Assembly (NCBI RefSeq): GCF_022919115.1 | Contig: NZ_CP095072.1 | Location: forward strand, 434,001-498,000 | Direction: 5' to 3' | Source of the DNA: Gracilibacillus caseinilyticus | GTDB lineage: Bacteria > Bacillota > Bacilli > Bacillales > Amphibacillaceae | DNA length: 64,000 nt | Shown: positions 25,388-39,720 of the stretch, one piece after another | How the letters are laid out: the number at the start of each line of letters is the position of its first letter | How positions within the stretch are numbered: position 1 is the stretch's first letter | The notes under the pieces: generated by a model | Seen by the model: only the letters and a program-made list of their open reading frames with translations | Database searches by the model: none | What the model was told of the DNA's origin: nothing | Translations under genes and position numbers: made by a program

Positions 25388-25645
25388 CTTTTTCCTCCTT
25401 GTGAAATGATTTAGTTAACATGATAAAGCTGGTTGTTATATCTTCCATGATACTCATTTATTTTAACATAAAATTACAGTTATCTTCTTAATCTATGAAA
25501 ATTCTTCCTTAATTAGCATAAATTTTGGATGGGCTTCTAAATTAAAATGTAATGCTACAGCTTATTTTAATGTACTTTTTGGCACCATTTCAACTATCTT
25601 TCTAAATGACTTTAGTGACTATACGTATATACTTACACTTTCACA
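25388..25645. other. AT-rich gap between the DUF4190 remnant and the gatB terminator
   Basis: No gene, repeat or clear promoter is visible here. Confidence 0.4.
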
Positions 25646-25684
25646 GAAAAAACAGACCAAATCTGCTACGATCTGGTCTGTTTT
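25646..25684 (-). terminator. Terminator of the gatCAB operon
   Basis: AAACAGACCAgATC pairs with GATtTGGTCTGTTT, followed by T on the minus strand, about 50 bases past the gatB stop. Confidence 0.85.
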
Positions 25685-25733
25685 GCTATATTATCAATTG
25701 GCAGAACTGCTGGTGTCCTTCGCAGTCCTTATA

Positions 25734-27167
25734 TTATCTCTTATCCATTTCTTCCATGATAATTTTGTTTACCATTGGCGGGTTTGCTTGTCCTTTGGTT
25801 GCTTTCATTGTTTGACCGACAAGGAAGCCAAGTGCTTTGTCTTTACCATTTTTGAAATCGATGATGGATTGTTCGTTTTGATCAAGAATGCCAACAATGA
25901 TTTCGCGTAATTGACCTTCATCAGAGATTTGGACAAGTCCTTTTTCTTTGACAATTTTTTCTGGATCGCCACCATTTTCTACTAGCTCAGCAAAAACTTT
26001 TTTCGCCATCTTAGAAGAAATCGTGCCATCCTCGATAAGCTGAATCATTTTCGCTAGAGCTGCTGGCGTCATTTTCAAGTCATGGATTTCGACTTGTTGT
26101 TTGTTCATATAGGCAGACACTTCACCCATTAACCAGTTCGATGCTTGCTTCGTATCTGCTCCTGCTTCAATTGCCGCTTCAAAGAAATCCGACATTTCTT
26201 TTGTACTTGTTAAAACAGCTGCATCATATGCAGGAAGATCAAGATCTTCTACATAACGGATGCGGCGAGCGTCTGGAAGCTCTGGGATTTCAGCACGAAT
26301 GCGTTCCTTCCAGGCATCATCAATGTACAGTGGTACTAAATCTGGCTCTGGGAAGTAACGGTAATCGTCAGAACCTTCCTTGACACGCATAAGAATCGTT
26401 TCTTTCTTTTGTTCGTCATAACGGCGTGTTTCCTGAAGAATTTCGCCGCCATTTAGCAATACTTCACGTTGACGTTTCTCTTCAAATTCTAACCCTTTTT
26501 GTACAAAAGAGAAGGAGTTTAAGTTCTTTAATTCCGTCTTTGTACCGAATTCTTCCTGACCAACTGGACGAATGGAGATATTAGCATCACAACGTAGAGA
26601 GCCTTCCTCCATCTTACAGTCCGAAACCCCTGTGTACTGAATGATATTTTTTAACTTTTCCAAATATGCATAGGCTTCTTCAGGTGTACGAATGTCTGGC
26701 TCTGACACAATTTCTACAAGTGGTGTACCTTGACGGTTATAATCGACAGTGGAGTACCCATCTTCACCATGTGTCAGTTTACCCGCATCTTCTTCGAGGT
26801 GCAGACGCGTAATGCCGATTCGTTTCTTCTCACCGTTCACTTCAATATCAATCCAGCCATTCTCACCAATTGGCTGATCAAATTGCGAAATTTGGTAAGC
26901 TTTCGGATTATCTGGATAGAAATAGTTTTTACGATCAAATTTCGTATTTGTTGCAATATCACAGTTAATTGCCATGGAGGCTTTCATTGCATAATTTACT
27001 GCTTCTTCATTTAATACAGGCAGTACCCCTGGATACCCTAAGTCGATCGGGTTCACGTTAGCGTTCGGCTCTGAACCAAACGCATTAGGAGCGGGACTAA
27101 AAATTTTAGATGCCGTTTTTAATTCAACGTGTACTTCTAAACCAATAACTGTTTCAAAATTTGTCAT
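25734..27167 (-). CDS. gatB: Aspartyl/glutamyl-tRNA amidotransferase subunit B
   Basis: A full-length GatB of 477 residues. The catalytic cradle carries [20 protein letters not shown] and [15 protein letters not shown], with [13 protein letters not shown] in the middle; the C-terminal tail ([21 protein letters not shown]) is the YqeY-like tRNA-binding part. With GatA and GatC it turns Glu-tRNA(Gln) into Gln-tRNA(Gln), since Bacillaceae lack glutaminyl-tRNA synthetase. Its ATG shares one base with the gatA stop (TAATG), so the two are translated together. It ends the operon. Confidence 0.98.
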   Translation of the reverse strand: MTNFETVIGLEVHVELKTASKIFSPAPNAFGSEPNANVNPIDLGYPGVLPVLNEEAVNYAMKASMAINCDIATNTKFDRKNYFYPDNPKAYQISQFDQPIGENGWIDIEVNGEKKRIGITRLHLEEDAGKLTHGEDGYSTVDYNRQGTPLVEIVSEPDIRTPEEAYAYLEKLKNIIQYTGVSDCKMEEGSLRCDANISIRPVGQEEFGTKTELKNLNSFSFVQKGLEFEEKRQREVLLNGGEILQETRRYDEQKKETILMRVKEGSDDYRYFPEPDLVPLYIDDAWKERIRAEIPELPDARRIRYVEDLDLPAYDAAVLTSTKEMSDFFEAAIEAGADTKQASNWLMGEVSAYMNKQQVEIHDLKMTPAALAKMIQLIEDGTISSKMAKKVFAELVENGGDPEKIVKEKGLVQISDEGQLREIIVGILDQNEQSIIDFKNGKDKALGFLVGQTMKATKGQANPPMVNKIIMEEMDKR

Positions 27168-28636
27168 TACTGGTCACCTCCTAAATTAGGACGTTTCTTA
27201 TGGTGATCTGTCGCTTGCTCGTAAGCATAGCCGACACGATAGATCATGGATTCGTCAAAGTGTCGTCCAATAATTTGCAGTCCGATTGGCAGACCATCAC
27301 TTGAGAATCCACAAGGGATCGACATACCTGGTAATCCCGCAAGATTGACTGGTGTCGTTAATACGTCATCGGTATACATTGTTAATGGGTCATCAATTTT
27401 TTCTCCGACTTTGTACGCTGGTGTTGGAGTTGTTGGCCCAATTACTACATCATACTCTGCAAAAATTTTCTCGAAGTCATTTTTGATTAACGTACGAACT
27501 TTTTGCGATTTTTTATAATAAGCGTCATAGTAACCAGAGCTTAACGCAAAAGTTCCAAGCATAATACGGCGTTTTACTTCATCACCGAAGCCTTCTGCAC
27601 GAGAATGCTTAAACATATCGACCATGTCGACATTTTTCTCAGTACGCACACCGTAACGGACACCATCAAACCGTGCTAAGTTTGCACTCGCTTCTGAAGA
27701 TGCTAATAAGTAATATGCTGCTACCGCATATTTAGAGTGTGGCAAGGATACTTCTTCCCATGTTGCACCAAGCTCTTCGTATTTCTTTAATGCTGCTAGA
27801 ACAGCTTCTTTGACTTCGGGGTTAACCCCTTCATCTAAATATTCTTTCGGTACCGCAATTCGTAAGCCTTTGACGTCTTCTTTAAAGGCATCGCTGTATT
27901 GTGGCACCTCAATGTTGGCTGACGTTGAATCCATTTTGTCGTGACCCACGATTGCTTGTAATAGATGTGCGTTGTCTTGCACATTTCTTGTAATTGGTCC
28001 GATTTGATCTAAAGAAGAGGCGAAGGCAACAAGTCCGAAACGCGATACAAGGCCATATGTAGGTTTCATTCCAACAACACCACAGAACGCTGCCGGCTGA
28101 CGAATCGATCCACCTGTATCAGAACCTAATGAGAAAAGAACTTCCCCTGCTGCTACTGCCGCTGCTGAACCACCACTGGAACCACCCGGTACATAATCTG
28201 TGTTCCATGGGTTTCTCGTTTTAGCATAGCTTGAATTCTCAGTAGAAGAACCCATCGCGAACTCATCCATGTTTAATTTTCCGATGTTTACGGTGTTTTC
28301 TTCTTTTAATTTCGTGACAACCGTTGCATCATATAGTGGATCATTGAGGTTATCAAGAATTTGGCTGGCACAAGTTGTACGCAAGCCTTTCGTTACGATA
28401 TTATCTTTGATACCAATTGGCATACCATAAAGAATCGATGCATCTGCACCTAATGCTTCATCAAGTGCTTTCGCTTGTTTTTGTGCTTCTTCTTCGTTCA
28501 ATGTTAGAAACGCTTGAACTTGATCATCTACTTCCTTGATTCTGTCATATGACGCAGAAACAAGATCACTTACGGTAATTTCTTTATTATGTAATTTTTC
28601 TTGTAATTCTTTTAATGTATAATCAAATAGTGACAA
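27167..28636 (-). CDS. gatA: Aspartyl/glutamyl-tRNA amidotransferase subunit A
   Basis: A 489-residue amidase-signature protein. The Lys of the Ser-Ser-Lys triad is in [15 protein letters not shown]; the Ser residues lie in [20 protein letters not shown] and [14 protein letters not shown]. It releases ammonia from glutamine and sends it to GatB through a tunnel. The start is TTG at 28636, six bases after AAGGAGGG; the next ATG is much further in. It lies between gatC and gatB with tight spacing. Confidence 0.98.
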   Translation of the reverse strand: MSLFDYTLKELQEKLHNKEITVSDLVSASYDRIKEVDDQVQAFLTLNEEEAQKQAKALDEALGADASILYGMPIGIKDNIVTKGLRTTCASQILDNLNDPLYDATVVTKLKEENTVNIGKLNMDEFAMGSSTENSSYAKTRNPWNTDYVPGGSSGGSAAAVAAGEVLFSLGSDTGGSIRQPAAFCGVVGMKPTYGLVSRFGLVAFASSLDQIGPITRNVQDNAHLLQAIVGHDKMDSTSANIEVPQYSDAFKEDVKGLRIAVPKEYLDEGVNPEVKEAVLAALKKYEELGATWEEVSLPHSKYAVAAYYLLASSEASANLARFDGVRYGVRTEKNVDMVDMFKHSRAEGFGDEVKRRIMLGTFALSSGYYDAYYKKSQKVRTLIKNDFEKIFAEYDVVIGPTTPTPAYKVGEKIDDPLTMYTDDVLTTPVNLAGLPGMSIPCGFSSDGLPIGLQIIGRHFDESMIYRVGYAYEQATDHHKKRPNLGGDQ

Positions 28637-28648
28637 AAGAAACCCTCC

Positions 28649-28939
28649 TTATTCTAGAATTGATGGTACGCGGAATTGACCATCTTTTTGATCTGGTGCA
28701 TTCTTCAATGCTTCTTCTTTCGTAATCCATTCTTTAGGCTCGTCCTTACGCATAACATTCTTCAAATCAAGTACGTGTGTCGTTGGCTCTACGTTATCCG
28801 TATCCAATTCATTAATTAATTCAGCGTAATTGATTATGTCTCCAAGCTGCTTTGTGAATGTTTCTACTTCTTCATCTGTCAAAGCTAGACGTGCTAGATT
28901 TGCCACATGCTTTACTTGTTCTTTTGAAATCTCTCCCAT
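28649..28939 (-). CDS. gatC: Aspartyl/glutamyl-tRNA amidotransferase subunit C
   Basis: A protein of 96 residues. [25 protein letters not shown] and the ending FRVPSILE are diagnostic for GatC, the belt subunit that holds GatA to GatB. The ATG at 28939 is 8 bases after GGAGG; an upstream GTG would be too close to the site. It is the first gene of gatCAB. Confidence 0.96.
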   Translation of the reverse strand: MGEISKEQVKHVANLARLALTDEEVETFTKQLGDIINYAELINELDTDNVEPTTHVLDLKNVMRKDEPKEWITKEEALKNAPDQKDGQFRVPSILE

Positions 28940-29070
28940 GTGATTCACCTCCGTTTAATTTTAAAAAAACTAACTATATCCAGGAGAAAGTCGACATTCT
29001 GCGCCTGTTTAACAAGGAACGCCCGACTTCTTCCATTTCCAACTAAAGCTAGACGATGTTTTTCGCTTAT

Positions 29071-29099
29071 ATTATATACATCCTTGCCATATAAGTAAA
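29071..29099 (-). promoter_or_regulatory. SigA promoter of gatCAB
   Basis: On the minus strand TTTACT (29094-29099) and TATAAT (29071-29076) are separated by 17 bases. It lies just beyond the camS stop, so gatCAB can be transcribed apart from the pcrB-camS genes. Confidence 0.6.
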
Positions 29100-29146
29100 A
29101 TTCATAACGTCTATTTTACCACTAATCTCAGGCTTTTTGAATAGAT

Positions 29147-32349
<3,203 letters not shown>

Positions 32350-34599
32350 TTACGCCTTTGTAATGGGCGCGAATTTAGCGAGCAGTCGCTTGATACCTAC
32401 TGGAGCAGGAAAAGCGATATCTAATTCTAATGCATCATCAGAGCCGTCTACTTTGACTACGGTTCCTCGTCCCCATTTTTTGTGATCAGCCTTGTCGCCA
32501 ACATTCCAGCCAGCTTTCTCACCACCGGTTGTTTGGTTCACATTGCGAATCGCTTGTCGCTTCGGCTGCGGCTTTGGCTTATCAAAAGGTAAATCCTGAT
32601 CCTGAATGGAGATTCTATTTTTCTTAGGAGGAGCAAAGAAAGCTTCCTCGATAGATTCTTTTCCTTCTAACAATTCTTCAGGAATTTCATTGATAAATCG
32701 ACTGATCGGATTCATATTGGTGCGACCGAATAATGTACGCATCTTCGCATGAGATACATGGAGCATTTCTTCCGCTCTCGTGATCCCAACATATGCCAAT
32801 CGTCTCTCTTCCTGCATCTGTTCTTCATCCATCATGGAACGACTGTGCGGGAATACACTCTCCTCCATGCCAATTAAGAAGACAACCGGGAATTCCAGCC
32901 CTTTTGCAGCGTGTAAGGTCATCATCGTCACACTATCTTCTGAGGTTGGGTCATCATCCATTCGGTCAATATCCGATACCAATGCGAGATCAGTCAAGAA
33001 ACTGACAAGTGTTTTATCCTCGTTCGTTTCTTCAAAGTGCTTGGTTACAGTTTTGAACTCTTCAATGTTTTCTAAACGTGTTTGTGCCTCAATACTACGT
33101 TCATTGTGAAGCATTTCTTCGTATCCCGTTTTGTCGATGACTTCAGCAACCATATCTGTTGCTGTCAAGAATTCCTGCTGTTGTGTCCAGTTTTTGATCA
33201 TTTGACCGAATCCCATTAATGATTTCGCAGCCTTCGCACTGACTCCGACAAAATCAACTTCCTGTACGGCAGTGTATAACGAAATATCATTGGCTGCCGC
33301 ATAGGCTTGCAGCTTATCCATCGACGTTTTTCCAACACCTCGTTTTGGCACATTAACAACACGAACGAAGCTGATGTCATCATCCGGGTTCACGATTAAT
33401 CGTAAGTAAGCAAGTAAATCTTTGATCTCTTTACGTTCATAGAACTTCGTGCCTCCGACCATCTGATAAGGAATATTGGCTTTCATAAACGTTTCCTCTA
33501 TCGCACGTGACTGTGCATTAGTACGGTACAAAATCGCAACATCTTTATGGGTATATTTCTGTTCCTGCAGCAATGATTCAATTCGTTGCGCGACAATTAA
33601 GCCTTCTTCCCGTTCCGTTGACGCTTCGAAATAATGAATCTTGTTGCCGTTCTGGTTTTCCGTCCATAGTTTCTTCGGCTTTCGTCCGGTATTGTTGTCG
33701 ATAACCTGATTGGCTGCATCCAGTATCGACTTCGTGGAGCGGTAATTCTGCTCTAACAATACAACCTTTGCTGACGGATAGTCTTTTTCAAATGATAAAA
33801 TGTTGGTAATATCTGCACCACGCCATGCGTAGATCGACTGATCGGAATCCCCTACAACACAAAGGTTCTGGAATCTTGCCGCCAGTTGCTTCACTAATGA
33901 ATATTGGGCATGGTTCGTATCCTGATACTCATCGACATGAATGTATTGAAAACGGCGCTGGTAATACTCCAGCACTTCCGGCACCCGTTGAAACAGATGG
34001 ATCGTCTGCATAATTAAGTCATCAAAATCGAGGGCCTGATTTTTGCGCAAGCGTTTCTGGTATTCGGTAAATACCTCTGACACCTGACGATCATAGAAGT
34101 TGTTCACATTCTCGGCGAGCTTCTCCGGGGTAATCAGCTCATTCTTAGCGCTGCTGATCGTTCCTAAAAGAGCGCGCGGTTCAAACTTCTTCGCATCGAT
34201 ATTTTTGTCTTTGACGATATTCTTAATAACCGTTAACTGGTCACCACTGTCTAATATCGAAAAGTTGCGGCTATAACCAATCCGGTCAATATCTCTTCGC
34301 AAAATCCGGACACACATCGAGTGGAAGGTCGATACCCACATATCCTGTCCACCCGGTCCGACTAATCCGGAGATTCTATCCTTCATTTCCCTTGCTGCCT
34401 TGTTGGTAAAGGTTATCGCTAAAATGTTGCGTGGCGACACTTCTTTCTCATCTAATAAATAAGCAATCCGATGCGTTAACACTCGGGTTTTTCCACTTCC
34501 TGCACCGGCCATAATTAATAATGGTCCTTCTGTATGCTGAACAGCCTGACGCTGTCGTTCGTTCAATCCTTTTAATAATTCGTTCATCATCCGGCTCAT
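32350..34599 (-). CDS. pcrA: ATP-dependent DNA helicase PcrA (UvrD/Rep family)
   Basis: A superfamily 1 helicase of 749 residues. Motif I is AGAGSGKT (31-38), followed by [24 protein letters not shown] (II), [14 protein letters not shown] (III), LEQNYRS (IV), [15 protein letters not shown] (V) and YVGITRA (VI). The C-terminal tail ends in the Tudor-like element [18 protein letters not shown] that binds RNA polymerase. It moves 3' to 5' and acts in repair, plasmid replication and removing RecA. ATG at 34599 has an AAGGACGGTG site. It is 16 bases from the end of pcrB. Confidence 0.98.
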   Translation of the reverse strand: MSRMMNELLKGLNERQRQAVQHTEGPLLIMAGAGSGKTRVLTHRIAYLLDEKEVSPRNILAITFTNKAAREMKDRISGLVGPGGQDMWVSTFHSMCVRILRRDIDRIGYSRNFSILDSGDQLTVIKNIVKDKNIDAKKFEPRALLGTISSAKNELITPEKLAENVNNFYDRQVSEVFTEYQKRLRKNQALDFDDLIMQTIHLFQRVPEVLEYYQRRFQYIHVDEYQDTNHAQYSLVKQLAARFQNLCVVGDSDQSIYAWRGADITNILSFEKDYPSAKVVLLEQNYRSTKSILDAANQVIDNNTGRKPKKLWTENQNGNKIHYFEASTEREEGLIVAQRIESLLQEQKYTHKDVAILYRTNAQSRAIEETFMKANIPYQMVGGTKFYERKEIKDLLAYLRLIVNPDDDISFVRVVNVPKRGVGKTSMDKLQAYAAANDISLYTAVQEVDFVGVSAKAAKSLMGFGQMIKNWTQQQEFLTATDMVAEVIDKTGYEEMLHNERSIEAQTRLENIEEFKTVTKHFEETNEDKTLVSFLTDLALVSDIDRMDDDPTSEDSVTMMTLHAAKGLEFPVVFLIGMEESVFPHSRSMMDEEQMQEERRLAYVGITRAEEMLHVSHAKMRTLFGRTNMNPISRFINEIPEELLEGKESIEEAFFAPPKKNRISIQDQDLPFDKPKPQPKRQAIRNVNQTTGGEKAGWNVGDKADHKKWGRGTVVKVDGSDDALELDIAFPAPVGIKRLLAKFAPITKA

Positions 34600-34615
34600 T
34601 GTAACACCGTCCTTT

Positions 34616-35296
34616 TTACTTTGTTGCTTTTACTGTTTTTAAAGCTTCTTTCGGGTTGTCATAAATCACATTGCCGACAACAATTATATCTGCAAATTCA
34701 GTCATCTCGGCTGCTTGTTCCTTTGTTTCAATGCCTCCGCCGTAAATCAGCTTCGTATCCTGAAGTTCATTTTGAATCGCTTTTACAAGTGCGGGATCTC
34801 CATATGTACCGCTGTATTCTAAATAAAAAAATGGTAACTTTAGCAAATGCTCCGACATTCTCGCATAACCAATTGCTTCGTCATCAGTTGGCAACTTACA
34901 ATCGGCATGCTGGTAGACTTTAGATTCGGGGTTCATAATACAGTAGCCTTCCGCAAACATCTCATCCCAGCTGATCACATCACCATACTCGACAACCGCT
35001 TCATGTTGTACATCAATCATCCATTTCTTCTGCTGACTGTTCAATACCATCGGAACAAAATAATAATCATAGCCTGGTGTGACCGATTCAATATTGGAGA
35101 TTTCCAAAATCACTGGTACCGTATGACGGCGTATTCGGCTTAACAGCTGCAAGACACCATCCAATGTAACGTCGTCTGTTCCACCAACGATGATGGCATC
35201 CGTCCCTGATTCACACAGTTTATCTATCATATCTCCTGAAATTTCTTTCGCTGGATCGAGCTTGAAAATATGCTTCCATTCGTCCATATTATACAC
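34616..35296 (-). CDS. pcrB: Heptaprenylglyceryl phosphate synthase PcrB
   Basis: A TIM-barrel protein of about 226 residues of the GGGP/HepGP synthase family. Visible motifs are [65 protein letters not shown] and LIYGGGIET with ADIIVVGN for phosphate binding. It joins heptaprenyl diphosphate to glycerol-1-phosphate to make an unusual ether lipid precursor. I prefer GTG at 35296, 8 bases after GGAGG, over the ATG at 35311, whose first codons hold that site; this also fits homologues that start MYD.TEWKH. Confidence 0.92.
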   Translation of the reverse strand: MYNMDEWKHIFKLDPAKEISGDMIDKLCESGTDAIIVGGTDDVTLDGVLQLLSRIRRHTVPVILEISNIESVTPGYDYYFVPMVLNSQQKKWMIDVQHEAVVEYGDVISWDEMFAEGYCIMNPESKVYQHADCKLPTDDEAIGYARMSEHLLKLPFFYLEYSGTYGDPALVKAIQNELQDTKLIYGGGIETKEQAAEMTEFADIIVVGNVIYDNPKEALKTVKATK

Positions 35297-35408
35297 AATT
35301 AAATCCTCCATGTTCTATCTCTATAATAGTTAAGGAAACAGGCCAAGGTGTCGTCTGATGCAAGGCACCCTGATTCTTGTTAATTGACGATTCTATATCC
35401 ATTATTTC

Positions 35409-35417
35409 ATTATAGCA
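35409..35417 (-). promoter_or_regulatory. Extended -10 promoter of the pcrB operon
   Basis: TGCTATAAT on the minus strand: a perfect TATAAT with TG one base upstream, about 110 bases before pcrB. There is no good -35. Confidence 0.5.
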
Positions 35418-35420
35418 AAA

Positions 35421-35913
35421 ATCTACACAGTTTTAGAATGATAACATAGTGAAAATCTCGTGAATTTTGTTTTCGTTTGTATTTATTGGAATTTTATGGT
35501 TTGGATTTAGCGTGTGGCTGTGGTTTGGTGGAGCTGATTACTTTTATGGCTGCTAGAATAGAGGCGTGATGTTTTTATTTGATAACAGTTAAGATCATCT
35601 GGAATATTTCAGATGACAACGAATGGCAATTTAACAAATGCGTGACAGATACAAGTTCTTTCTTTTGCAAAATTTCACCGTAAGATTTACCAATTGCTTG
35701 ATAATCATAAGTCCTGAGATGGTAAGCGCATCTTTCGGAGGAGTAGAGATGAGTCATCATCAGGGTGAGCATACTCATGAAATACTGTTGCAACAACGGA
35801 AACTCTTTCTATTTATTTCCCCTTTATCTTACATGATCCTATCATTATTGTCGATAACCTGCGAGTATAAAACAAGCTATTATTGTTCAAAATGATAGTA
35901 AGGACACAAAAAC
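35421..35913. other. Intergenic region between pcrB and ahpC with a doubtful small ORF
   Basis: A plus-strand frame at 35749-35895 (48 residues, MSHHQGEHTHEILLQQRKLF) has a good CGGAGGAG site but no recognisable product; it may be the decayed rest of a gene. A hairpin TCATCTG-gaatattt-CAGATGA lies near 35595-35616. Nothing else can be supported. Confidence 0.35.
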
Positions 35914-35944
35914 TTGACACTACTACTATTCATTACCTTATAAT
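35914..35944 (+). promoter_or_regulatory. Promoter of ahpC
   Basis: TTGACA (35914-35919) and TATAAT (35939-35944) with a rather long spacer of 19. TTATAAT here also equals one half of a PerR box, but the second half is missing, so PerR control is not supported by sequence alone. Confidence 0.55.
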
Positions 35945-36018
35945 GAAACTGATCTATCATTTGTGCTTTTTTTCACGAAGTACATAAAAAAGATAAAATT
36001 CAAGGAGGACAATCTATC

Positions 36019-36582
36019 ATGTCATTAATCGGAAAAGAGATTCTACCATTCAAAGCATCTGCATTCCGCCAAGGAGAATTCGTAGATGTAACAGAAGAAA
36101 ATTTCAAAGGAAACTGGAGCATTGTTTGCTTCTATCCTGCAGACTTTACATTTGTTTGCCCAACAGAATTAGAAGATTTACAAGATCAGTATGCTGAGCT
36201 TCAAAAACTAGGCGTAGAAGTATTCTCTGTTTCTACCGATACACACTTTACACATAAAGCATGGCACGAAAGCTCTGATGCTATTGGCAAAATCGAATAC
36301 ACCATGATTGGTGATCCTTCACAACAATTATCCCGCAACTTCGATGTATTAAGAGAAGAAGAAGGTCTTGCGGATCGTGGAACTTTTATCATCGATCCAG
36401 ATGGTATTATCCAAGCAGTAGAAATCAATGCAGAGGGTATTGGCCGTGACGCTAGTACATTACTTGGCAAAATCAAAGCTGCACAGTATGTACGTAACAA
36501 TCCAGATGAAGTTTGCCCAGCAAAATGGAAAGAAGGCGGAGAAACGTTAAAACCAAGCCTTGATTTAGTAGGGAAGATATAA
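36019..36582 (+). CDS. ahpC: Alkyl hydroperoxide reductase C (typical 2-Cys peroxiredoxin)
   Basis: A peroxiredoxin of 187 residues. The peroxidatic Cys47 is in [13 protein letters not shown] and the resolving Cys166 is in [11 protein letters not shown]. It reduces hydrogen peroxide and organic peroxides and forms a disulfide that normally is reduced by AhpF. It is complete and has an AAGGAGG site. The ahpF gene follows 15 bases later in the same operon but is broken, so another reductase must recycle this protein if it is active. Confidence 0.98.
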   Translation: MSLIGKEILPFKASAFRQGEFVDVTEENFKGNWSIVCFYPADFTFVCPTELEDLQDQYAELQKLGVEVFSVSTDTHFTHKAWHESSDAIGKIEYTMIGDPSQQLSRNFDVLREEEGLADRGTFIIDPDGIIQAVEINAEGIGRDASTLLGKIKAAQYVRNNPDEVCPAKWKEGGETLKPSLDLVGKI

Positions 36583-36597
36583 GGAAAGAGGTCCAAT

Positions 36598-38071
36598 ATG
36601 CTTGATCAGGAAATTAAATCGCAGCTTAATGAATACTTAAAACTATTAGAAAACAATATTGTCATAAAGGCGAGCGTTGGATCAGATAATGTATCGAAAG
36701 AAGTAGAAGAACTAGTAAATGAGATTGCTGGTATGTCTGACAAAATCACGGTTGAAAATGGTGATTTCCCAAGAACACCTAGCTTCAGCATTAACCGTGA
36801 AGGCGAGGATACCGGCGTTGTATTTGCTGGTGTTCCGCTCGGACATGAATTTACTTCTCTCGTCTTAGCATTATTACAAGTCAGTGGACGCCCGCCAAAA
36901 GTAGATGAAAAGGTCATTGCGCAAATTAAACAATTGGATCGTCCGCTACATTTTGAAACGTTTGTCAGTCTATCCTGCCAGAACTGCCCTGATGTCGTAC
37001 AGGCATTAAATGTGATGAGTGTTGTTCACCCTGACATTACACACACAATGATTGAAGGTTCTGCCTTTAAAGAAGAAGCAGATGGCAGAGATGTGATGGC
37101 TGTTCCAGCTGTTTTCTTAAATGGAGAATCGTTCGTCAATGGGCGTCAGACATTAGAGAGCATCTTAGAAAAGCTTGGCAGCAGGGTCGACACCACTGAA
37201 TTGAATGAAAAAGATCCATTCGATGTCCTCGTTGTTGGTGGCGGACCGGCTGGCTCAAGTGCAGCTATTTATGCCGCTCGTAAAGGGATTCGTACTGGAA
37301 TTGTTGCTGAACGTTTCGGTGGACAGGTTCAAGATACGCTTGGTATCGAAAACTTTATTACCACCACGTACACGGAAGGTCCAAGGCTTGTCGCGAACAT
37401 GGAAGAGCATGTCCGTGATTATGATGTGGACATCATGAATTCCATGCGCGCGAAGTCTTTAACAAAAAGTGACTTGTTTGAATTGGAATTAGAAAATGGC
37501 GCAACGTTAAAAAGTAAAACGGTTGTCATTTCTACCGGTGCTCGCTGGCGAAATATCGGCGTGCCTGGAGAAGCCGAATTCAAAAACAAAGGTGTTGCCT
37601 ATTGCCCTCACTGTGATGGACCGATTTTTGCCGGAAAAGATGTAGCAGTCATCGGTGGCGGTAACTCTGGTGTTGAAGCTGCCATTGACTTAGCTGGTAT
37701 CGTCAACCAGGTCACAGTTATCGAGTATGCAGCGGAATTAAAAGCAGATTCTGTTTTACAAGACCGTTTGAAAAGCTTGCCTAACGTAACGGTTTTTACC
37801 AATGCCAAAACAGAAGAAATCTATGGATCTGATAAAGTTGAAGGACTTCGTTATTTAGATCTTGAAAGTTGGAGATGCAAAAGAAATTACGCTGGCAGGT
37901 GTCTTTGTACAGATCGGTCTTGTACCAAATACGGAGTGGCTGCAGGGAACAGTGGAAATGAATAAATTTGGAGAAATCATTGTTGATCAGCAAGGTACAT
38001 CAAGTATTCCTGGTGTATTTGCAGCAGGGGATTGTACAAACAGTGTTTCTTTGGGCGTTCTAATTTTATAA
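36598..38071 (+). pseudogene. ahpF: Broken alkyl hydroperoxide reductase F (AhpF)
   Basis: The first 420 or so codons are normal AhpF: the N-terminal thioredoxin-like domain with C127-x-x-C130 (SLSCQNCPDVV), the FAD site VVGGGPAGSSAAIYAARKG, the redox pair YCPHC (about 335/338) and the NADPH site GGGNSGVEAAIDLAG. Near 37858 a small deletion shifts the frame and the protein would stop at 37965 after unrelated residues. In the other frame [25 protein letters not shown] and [12 protein letters not shown] continue, but the last 30-40 residues, including the helix normally read AYKQIIISMGSGA, are also lost, and it stops at 38071. Two separate deletions make loss of function very likely. Confidence 0.9.
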
Positions 38072-38087
38072 TTTCGTAACATACAAA

Positions 38088-38120
38088 AAAGGTCCCGATC
38101 TTAATGATCGGGACCTTTTT
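38088..38120 (+). terminator. Terminator of the ahp operon
   Basis: AAAGGTCCCGATC pairs perfectly with GATCGGGACCTTT over 5 bases and is followed by T. Confidence 0.92.
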
Positions 38121-38174
38121 ATTGTTGTGGTGGTGGTATTACAATCTTTTTGCGGAAGGCACGGCTTTTTTACT

Positions 38175-38575
38175 TAAAACATTTGAAGTCTGCTTATCTT
38201 CAGACGAATGGCTCTTCAACACTGTTTCAAACGCCTGAAGTTCACTCTTTTTCAGACGGAAGACTACTTTTTTCGACTTTTTATGTTTGAAGTTTGCTCT
38301 GCTTTAGGTGGAAAGCTTCTCATTTTGGCTTCTTACGCCTGAACTTGGCTCTGTTTCAGGCGTAAGGCTTCTCTTTTCAGCTTCTTACCCTTGAAATTTG
38401 ACCTTCTTCAGGCGTAAGGCTCCTCTTTTCAGCTTCTTACCCTTGAACTTTACTCTTCTTCAAGCGAAAGACTTCTCTTTTCAGCTCCTTCCGCCTGAAC
38501 TTCACTCTGCGGCGAAATGCTCTTCAACTCTGCTCCAAACACCTGAAGTTCGCTCTTCTTCATGCCTGCCAGTCC
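38175..38575. repeat. Eight-unit intergenic array with an exact 52-bp period
   Basis: TGAA anchors recur at 38184, 38236, 38288, 38340, 38392, 38444 and 38496 (always 52 apart) and then at 38544 (48). A full unit reads roughly TTCTTACGCCTGAACTT, GGCTCTG, TTTCAGGCGTAAGGCTT, CTCTTTTCAGC. The unit at 38335 carries a perfect 9-bp inverted repeat ACGCCTGAA/TTCAGGCGT with an 11-base loop; outer units are more diverged. It lies between the ahp terminator and an oxidoreductase gene. No periodic protein is encoded because 52 is not a multiple of 3. Confidence 0.9.
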
Positions 38576-38587
38576 ACACTTCACCTC

Positions 38588-39574
38588 TTACTTACGATCT
38601 GCAGGGAATTCCAGTCCAATTTCGTTTCTCGCTTGATCAAGAATACGGATGGTTGCTAAGGAATTTTCCCAAGAATTGACTCGGTTTTCCATTTCCCCTT
38701 GTTCGATTGTTTCCATGAAAGATTTTGCTTCATAGTACATGGTGTTGTCGTTTTGTTCAGCATGTAATACTTCTTCTGCTCCATCCTTATACACGATTTT
38801 AACATCGTCCATATCGGAGAACTTACCAATAACGATGGAACCTTTCTCCCCTTGAATCTCTGATGGCAGTTCCGAATTCGTAATTTTTGAGAACATAGCC
38901 ACACCGTTTAAAGATGGATAATCGGCGGTTACCGTTCCTTCGCCGTCTACTCCGGACTCTAACATGTAGGCTGTTGCTTTCACACGTTCCGGTGCACCAA
39001 ATAGAGCTACCATTGGGTAAATACAATACACACCGATATCCATTAACGAACCATTCGACAACTCCGGTTTGAAAGCATTCAATACCTCACCTTGTTTATA
39101 CTTGTCATAGCGAGATGAATACTGACAAAAGTTAGCCACATAACGGCGGACAGGTCCAATTTTTTTAAGACTGGCTTTGATTAAATGGAAATTCGGTATA
39201 TGTGTGGTTTTCATCGCTTCCATTAAAGTAACATTATTTTGTTTGGCTGTATCGATCATCGCTTGTACTTCTTTTTCATTAGAAGCGAAGGGTTTCTCGA
39301 CGATAACATGTTTACCACCATTCATGCAGATAATTGCTTGTTCACTATGCAACGCGGTGGGAGATGCAATATACACCGCATCAAACTGATCACTCTCTGC
39401 AAATTCCTGCAAATCTGTATATGTATGCTGCACCTCATATTTGTCCGCAAAATCGCTCGCTTTCTCCTCTGTTCGTGAGTAAACGGCATTCAACCGAAAA
39501 TTCTCTAACTGGCTGGCACCGTTTAAAAAACGTTCGGTGATCCAGTTCGTTCCGATAACTCCAAATCTTATCAT
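38588..39574 (-). CDS. Gfo/Idh/MocA family NAD(P)-dependent oxidoreductase
   Basis: A protein of 328 residues. The Rossmann start is MIRFGVIGTNWITERFLNG, followed by VYIASPTALHSEQAIICMNGGKHVIVEKPFASNEKE, in which EKP is the family hallmark with the catalytic-side Lys, and DIGVYCIYP in the C-terminal sheet domain. Members oxidise or reduce sugars, inositols and related alcohols; the substrate here is unknown. The ATG at 39574 follows GGGAGG; a longer frame upstream lacks a ribosome site. It is a single gene next to the 52-bp array. Confidence 0.92.
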   Translation of the reverse strand: MIRFGVIGTNWITERFLNGASQLENFRLNAVYSRTEEKASDFADKYEVQHTYTDLQEFAESDQFDAVYIASPTALHSEQAIICMNGGKHVIVEKPFASNEKEVQAMIDTAKQNNVTLMEAMKTTHIPNFHLIKASLKKIGPVRRYVANFCQYSSRYDKYKQGEVLNAFKPELSNGSLMDIGVYCIYPMVALFGAPERVKATAYMLESGVDGEGTVTADYPSLNGVAMFSKITNSELPSEIQGEKGSIVIGKFSDMDDVKIVYKDGAEEVLHAEQNDNTMYYEAKSFMETIEQGEMENRVNSWENSLATIRILDQARNEIGLEFPADRK

Positions 39575-39652
39575 GATTATATACCTCCCTTTCTTATTTA
39601 AAGAAAAATCTGACTTATCGCTAAGACTGGCGGAATCCTTGCCCCTCTTAGA

Positions 39653-39690
39653 TAAAATTTTATACTTTCCTAACACGTAAAAAAAGAGTA
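39653..39690 (+). repeat. Short shared intergenic motif, copy 2
   Basis: TAAAATTTTATACTTTCCTA and the following ACACGTAAAAAA match 20559-20595 with a few changes. Here it sits against the yerC terminator. Confidence 0.6.
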
Positions 39691-39714
39691 CCTCTTCACG
39701 TTAAGAGGCACTCT
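39679..39714 (-). terminator. Terminator of yerC
   Basis: AGAGTACCTCTT pairs with AAGAGGCACTCT (one mismatch) and is followed by seven T on the minus strand. Confidence 0.85.
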
Positions 39715-39720
39715 TCTATT

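Noticed and set aside
35575..35796. Minus-strand protein of 73 residues between pcrB and ahpC
   Set aside because: No ribosome site, no recognisable motif, and it runs opposite to a frame with a better start signal.
35914..35944. PerR box at ahpC
   Set aside because: Only one TTATAAT half-site is present, and it equals the -10 element.
38175..38575. CRISPR array
   Set aside because: The units are not identical repeats with unique spacers; each whole 52-bp unit is similar and carries its own palindrome. No cas gene lies nearby.
38398..38679. Protein of 93 residues reading through the repeat array
   Set aside because: It depends on the array, has no ribosome site, and a 52-bp period cannot give a periodic protein.
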